Position numbers and translations under genes: made by a program. The notes beneath the pieces are model-generated. The model did not search any database. It worked only from the letters and a program-made list of their open reading frames with translations, and had not been told where the DNA came from. Source: an uncultured Eubacteriales bacterium (GTDB lineage: Bacteria > Bacillota > Clostridia > Oscillospirales > Ruminococcaceae). From it: a stretch of DNA of 8,720 nucleotides. Below are positions 6,820 to 8,720 of the stretch, one piece after another. Position 1 is the stretch's first letter; every line of letters starts with the position of its first letter. The stretch is taken from contig CABUOE010000088.1 in the NCBI GenBank assembly GCA_902493155.1, positions 1 through 8,720 of the forward strand, written 5' to 3'.

Positions 6820-6835
6820 ACACAATATATTGTGG
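6820..6835 (+). promoter_or_regulatory. NrdR-box-like operator
   Basis: ACACAATATATTGTGG matches the NrdR consensus ACACWATATATWGTGT at 15 of 16 positions and contains a perfect 14-bp palindrome (6821-6834). NrdR is the dATP/ATP-sensing repressor of ribonucleotide reductase genes. A possible promoter, CTGAAA (6803-6808), 17 bases, TATATT (6826-6831), would have its -10 inside the box, as expected for repression; a TTGACA (6817-6822) also overlaps the box but lacks a -10. No second box at the usual spacing of about 31 bases is evident, and no nrd gene follows. Confidence 0.6.
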
Positions 6836-6854
6836 TCGAAAGAGTCATATTTCA

Positions 6855-6882
6855 TGTAGGTTTGCTTTCGTAAAAATCTACA
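6855..6882 (+). repeat. Short hairpin after the NrdR-box-like site
   Basis: TGTAGGTTT (6855-6863) pairs with AAATCTACA (6874-6882), with one G-U pair and a 10-base loop. If a promoter at the NrdR box is real, this would be the first structure in that transcript. No U tract follows, so it is not a terminator. The following 70 bases (6883-6955) are AT-rich, with no gene I can support. Confidence 0.4.
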
Positions 6883-6960
6883 GAATGGAACGGAATAAAT
6901 TGAATAAATATTGTTAAAATATGAATTTTATAGGAGAAGAAAGATTTTATCTTGCATTTT

Positions 6961-6989
6961 TCTACATAAAGTTGTATCCTTATTATAAT
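6961..6989 (+). promoter_or_regulatory. Promoter in front of the hairpin-rich region
   Basis: TCTACA (6961-6966, 4 of 6) and a perfect TATAAT (6984-6989) are 17 bases apart. The start would be near 6996, so the transcript would begin with an AGGAGG-containing 5' end and run straight into the hairpin array and then towards carB. Confidence 0.5.
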
Positions 6990-6995
6990 TTATGA

Positions 6996-7293
6996 TAGGA
7001 GGAAGATTGCGAAGCAATCCGAACTGGAATAACATAAAATAAACATTAGCGGTAACAAAAATAGCAGACGGCGTACTCTCTATAATCGAGTAAAATAGCT
7101 ATTTTTTATAATTTACTTTCTATTTACCGCATTACATGCGGTAAAATCCATCAAAGATGGTTTCAAAAGGCGTTTGCCTTTTGAAAAAATAAATTGTAAA
7201 AAAATAGTTGCAATCCGAATAGCGGATTGCACTTGCCTGTTTTACCAGGCAAATTGCGGGCATGAAGTGCCCGCAACTTTACTATTTTTTATA
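6996..7293 (+). ncRNA. Hairpin-rich region, candidate structured RNA or long carB leader
   Basis: Helices seen directly: 7005-7010/7014-7019; 7057-7065/7098-7106 enclosing 7074-7078/7088-7092; 7123-7132/7136-7145; 7148-7152/7156-7160; 7161-7171/7176-7186; 7209-7217/7223-7231; 7233-7239/7246-7252; 7254-7262/7268-7276; and an outer helix 7199-7207/7282-7290 around the last three. Most stems are perfect, with loops of 3-9 bases. Two modules share closing strands: AAAAATAG on the left (7057-7064, 7200-7207) and CTATTTTTTATA on the right (7099-7110, 7282-7293). A middle module is closed by pairing 7105-7119 with 7186-7200, which competes with the other two. GCAATCCGAA is repeated at 7014 and 7210, giving further alternative pairings. 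I do not recognise a known RNA class: no T-box, PyrR site, tmRNA, RNase P or 6S signature is seen. It could be a free-standing RNA or a leader, since carB starts 36 bases later and the final U-rich strand may act as a terminator. The strand is inferred from the promoter at 6961-6989. Confidence 0.5.
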
Positions 7294-7329
7294 GAAGAGA
7301 TATGATGTGTATGGAAAGGATTGAATGCA

Positions 7330-8720
7330 ATGCCAAAACGTGAGGATATTCACAAAATTTTGATTATCGGTTCCGGGCCAATCGTCATCGGGCAAGCCTG
7401 CGAATTCGATTATTCCGGCACTCAGGCCTGTAAGGCGCTCCGCAAGCTGGGCTATCAGATCGTCCTCGTAAACTCCAACCCCGCCACCATCATGACCGAC
7501 CCCGATACGGCGGACGTCACCTATATTGAACCCCTCAATGTGAAAAGACTAACGGAGATTATTGCAAAAGAGCGCCCCGATGCGGTTTTGCCCAACTTGG
7601 GCGGCCAGACCGGGCTGAACCTCTGCCTGGAACTACACAAAGCGGGTGTCCTCAAGGAATACGGCGTGGAAGTCATCGGCGTACACATCGATTCCATCGA
7701 GCGGGGCGAAGACCGGATTGCCTTTAAGGAGACGATGAATTCTCTGGGGATCGAAATGGCTCGCAGCGCTCCGGCTTACTCAGTGGAAGAGGCCAAAAAA
7801 ATTGCCTCAGAGCTTCATTACCCCGTAGTCGTCCGTCCGGCATTTACCATGGGCGGCGCCGGCGGCGGACTGGTCTACGATGAAGCCCAGCTGGAAATAA
7901 TCGTAAGTCGCGGTATCCAGGCCAGCATGATCGGCCAGGTGCTCATCGAGGAGTCCATTCTGGGCTGGGAAGAGCTGGAGCTGGAGGTCGTCCGGGACAG
8001 CAAGGGCCAGATGATAACCGTCTGCTTCATCGAGAATATTGACCCCTTGGGAGTACATACAGGCGACAGCTTCTGCGCAGCCCCCATGCTCACCATCTCG
8101 CAAGAGGTGCAGGATCAGTTGCAGGAACAGGCTTGGCGCATCGTTGACGCGGTCAAGGTCATCGGCGGCACCAACGTTCAGTTCGCGCACGACCCTAAAA
8201 CCGGTCGGATCATCGTCATCGAAATCAACCCCAGAACTTGCGTCCAAAGCCACTGGTTTTCCCATCGCGCTGGTGTCCGCTATGCTGGCGGCGGGGCTCA
8301 CGTTGGATGAGATTCCCTGCGGCAAGTACGGCAATCTTGCAAACTACAAGCCGGATGGTGACTATGTGGTCATTAAATTTGCCCGCTGGGCCTTTGAGAA
8401 ATTTAAAGGCGCCGAGGACAAGCTGGGCACCCAGATGAGGGCTGTCGGCGAAGTCATGAGCATTGGCAAAACCTTCAAGGAGGCTTACCTCAAGGCAATC
8501 CGTTCCCTGGAAATCGGCCGGTATGGATTAGGCCAGGTGCCGAAGTTCCAGAAAATGAGCTTGGAGGAGCTGTTAAAGGCTTTGGAGGTTCCCACCAGCG
8601 AGCGGCAATTCATCATTTACGAGGCTCTGAAAAAAGGCGCTTCTGTGGAAAAAATTGAAGCGCTTACCAAAATCAAGGTGGAGTTTTTACAGGATATCAA
8701 GGAACTGATTGCCGAGGAAG
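7330..8720 (+). pseudogene. carB: Carbamoyl-phosphate synthase large subunit, frame broken by a 17-base gap (runs off right edge)
   Basis: CarB uses ammonia released by CarA, bicarbonate and two ATP to make carbamoyl phosphate for pyrimidines and arginine. The window covers about 460 of the usual 1060-1070 residues: the first ATP-grasp half and part of the oligomerisation domain. Seen: the N-terminal IGSGPIVIGQACEFDYSG (about 13-30), SNPATIMTDPD (49-59), NLGGQTGLN (89-97), the ATP-grasp loop RPAFTMGGAGGG (169-180), MGVHTGD-like GVHTGDS (241-247) and EINPRT (298-303). After ACT at 8236-8238 the expected SRSSAL is missing. The family sequence resumes one frame over at 8240 (ASKATGFPIALVSAML) and stays open to the edge. 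The original frame stops at 8308-8310, giving 326 residues. Four bases stand where seven codons are expected, hence a 17-base deletion. The start at 7330 has AAAGGA 9 bases upstream (7315-7320); the TTG at 7321 is rejected. No carA precedes it. Identity is certain; whether the break is biological or an assembly error is not. Confidence 0.9.

Noticed and set aside
6621..6848. 75-codon minus-strand open frame across the DnaA-box cluster
   Set aside because: Its residues simply reflect TTTTCCACA-like boxes and A/T runs. There is no ribosome binding site and no recognisable domain.
6817..6851. Promoter TTGACA (6817-6822) with a downstream -10
   Set aside because: At 16-18 bases from TTGACA there is only AAGAG-type sequence; the nearest -10-like CATATT needs a 23-base spacer.
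6921..6995. 24-codon ATG open frame (MNFIGEERF start) in the AT-rich spacer
   Set aside because: There is no ribosome binding sequence before the ATG, it overlaps the promoter at 6961-6989, and the composition looks random for AT-rich DNA.
7007..7042. 11-residue TTG-start leader peptide after AGGAGG (6997-7002)
   Set aside because: The spacing from AGGAGG to TTG is only 4 bases, the coding part is a hairpin arm, and there is no run of regulatory codons. The AGGAGG may be a real 5'-end feature but does not support a gene.
7057..7290. CRISPR array
   Set aside because: The hairpins differ in sequence and spacing, and there are no identical repeats of 25-40 bases with unique spacers.

Overview
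The window looks like chromosomal DNA of a low-to-mid GC Bacillota, most likely a gut-type Clostridia (Oscillospiraceae or Lachnospiraceae-like). This is inferred from the dimeric-type glycyl-tRNA synthetase, the EF-hand/leucine-rich-repeat/cell-wall-binding surface protein, strong GGAGG ribosome binding sites and canonical sigma-A promoters. No transposase, integrase, tRNA, rRNA or CRISPR array is visible.

Layout. 1-891 (minus): N-terminal two thirds of glycyl-tRNA synthetase (glyQS), with its own sigma-A promoter. 892-1291: a divergent spacer holding one AT-flanked hairpin, a promoter reading right, and a leader with three perfect inverted repeats. 1292-3178 (plus): a secreted surface protein with a signal peptide, an EF-hand loop, SDS22/internalin-like leucine-rich repeats and choline-binding-type repeats. 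Two terminators follow, one shared with the convergent AraC-family regulator at 3290-4444 (minus). An alanine racemase gene (alr, 4609-5790, minus) lies upstream of the regulator and is separated from it by a terminator and a separate promoter. A small SLOG-fold (DUF1273/YpsA-like) protein at 5889-6386 (plus) diverges from alr and ends in a strong terminator.

6429-7329 is a 900-base gene-free stretch and the most unusual part of the window. It holds a cluster of DnaA boxes (four perfect, four with one mismatch, 6496-6792) and then a near-perfect NrdR box (6820-6835). A promoter (6961-6989) follows, and then about 300 bases of dense hairpins with repeated closing helices and alternative pairings (about 6996-7293). 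I read the last part as a structured RNA or long regulatory leader, and I do not recognise its family.

7330-8720 (plus) encodes carbamoyl-phosphate synthase large subunit (carB), cut by the window edge. The reading frame is broken near 8239, where an apparent 17-base deletion removes a highly conserved motif, so this copy looks inactivated unless the gap is an assembly error. No carA lies next to it.

The genes do not form one pathway. They are mostly single transcription units with their own promoters and terminators. The open question is what the DnaA-box/NrdR-box/structured-RNA block regulates, since neither dnaA nor any nrd gene is next to it.
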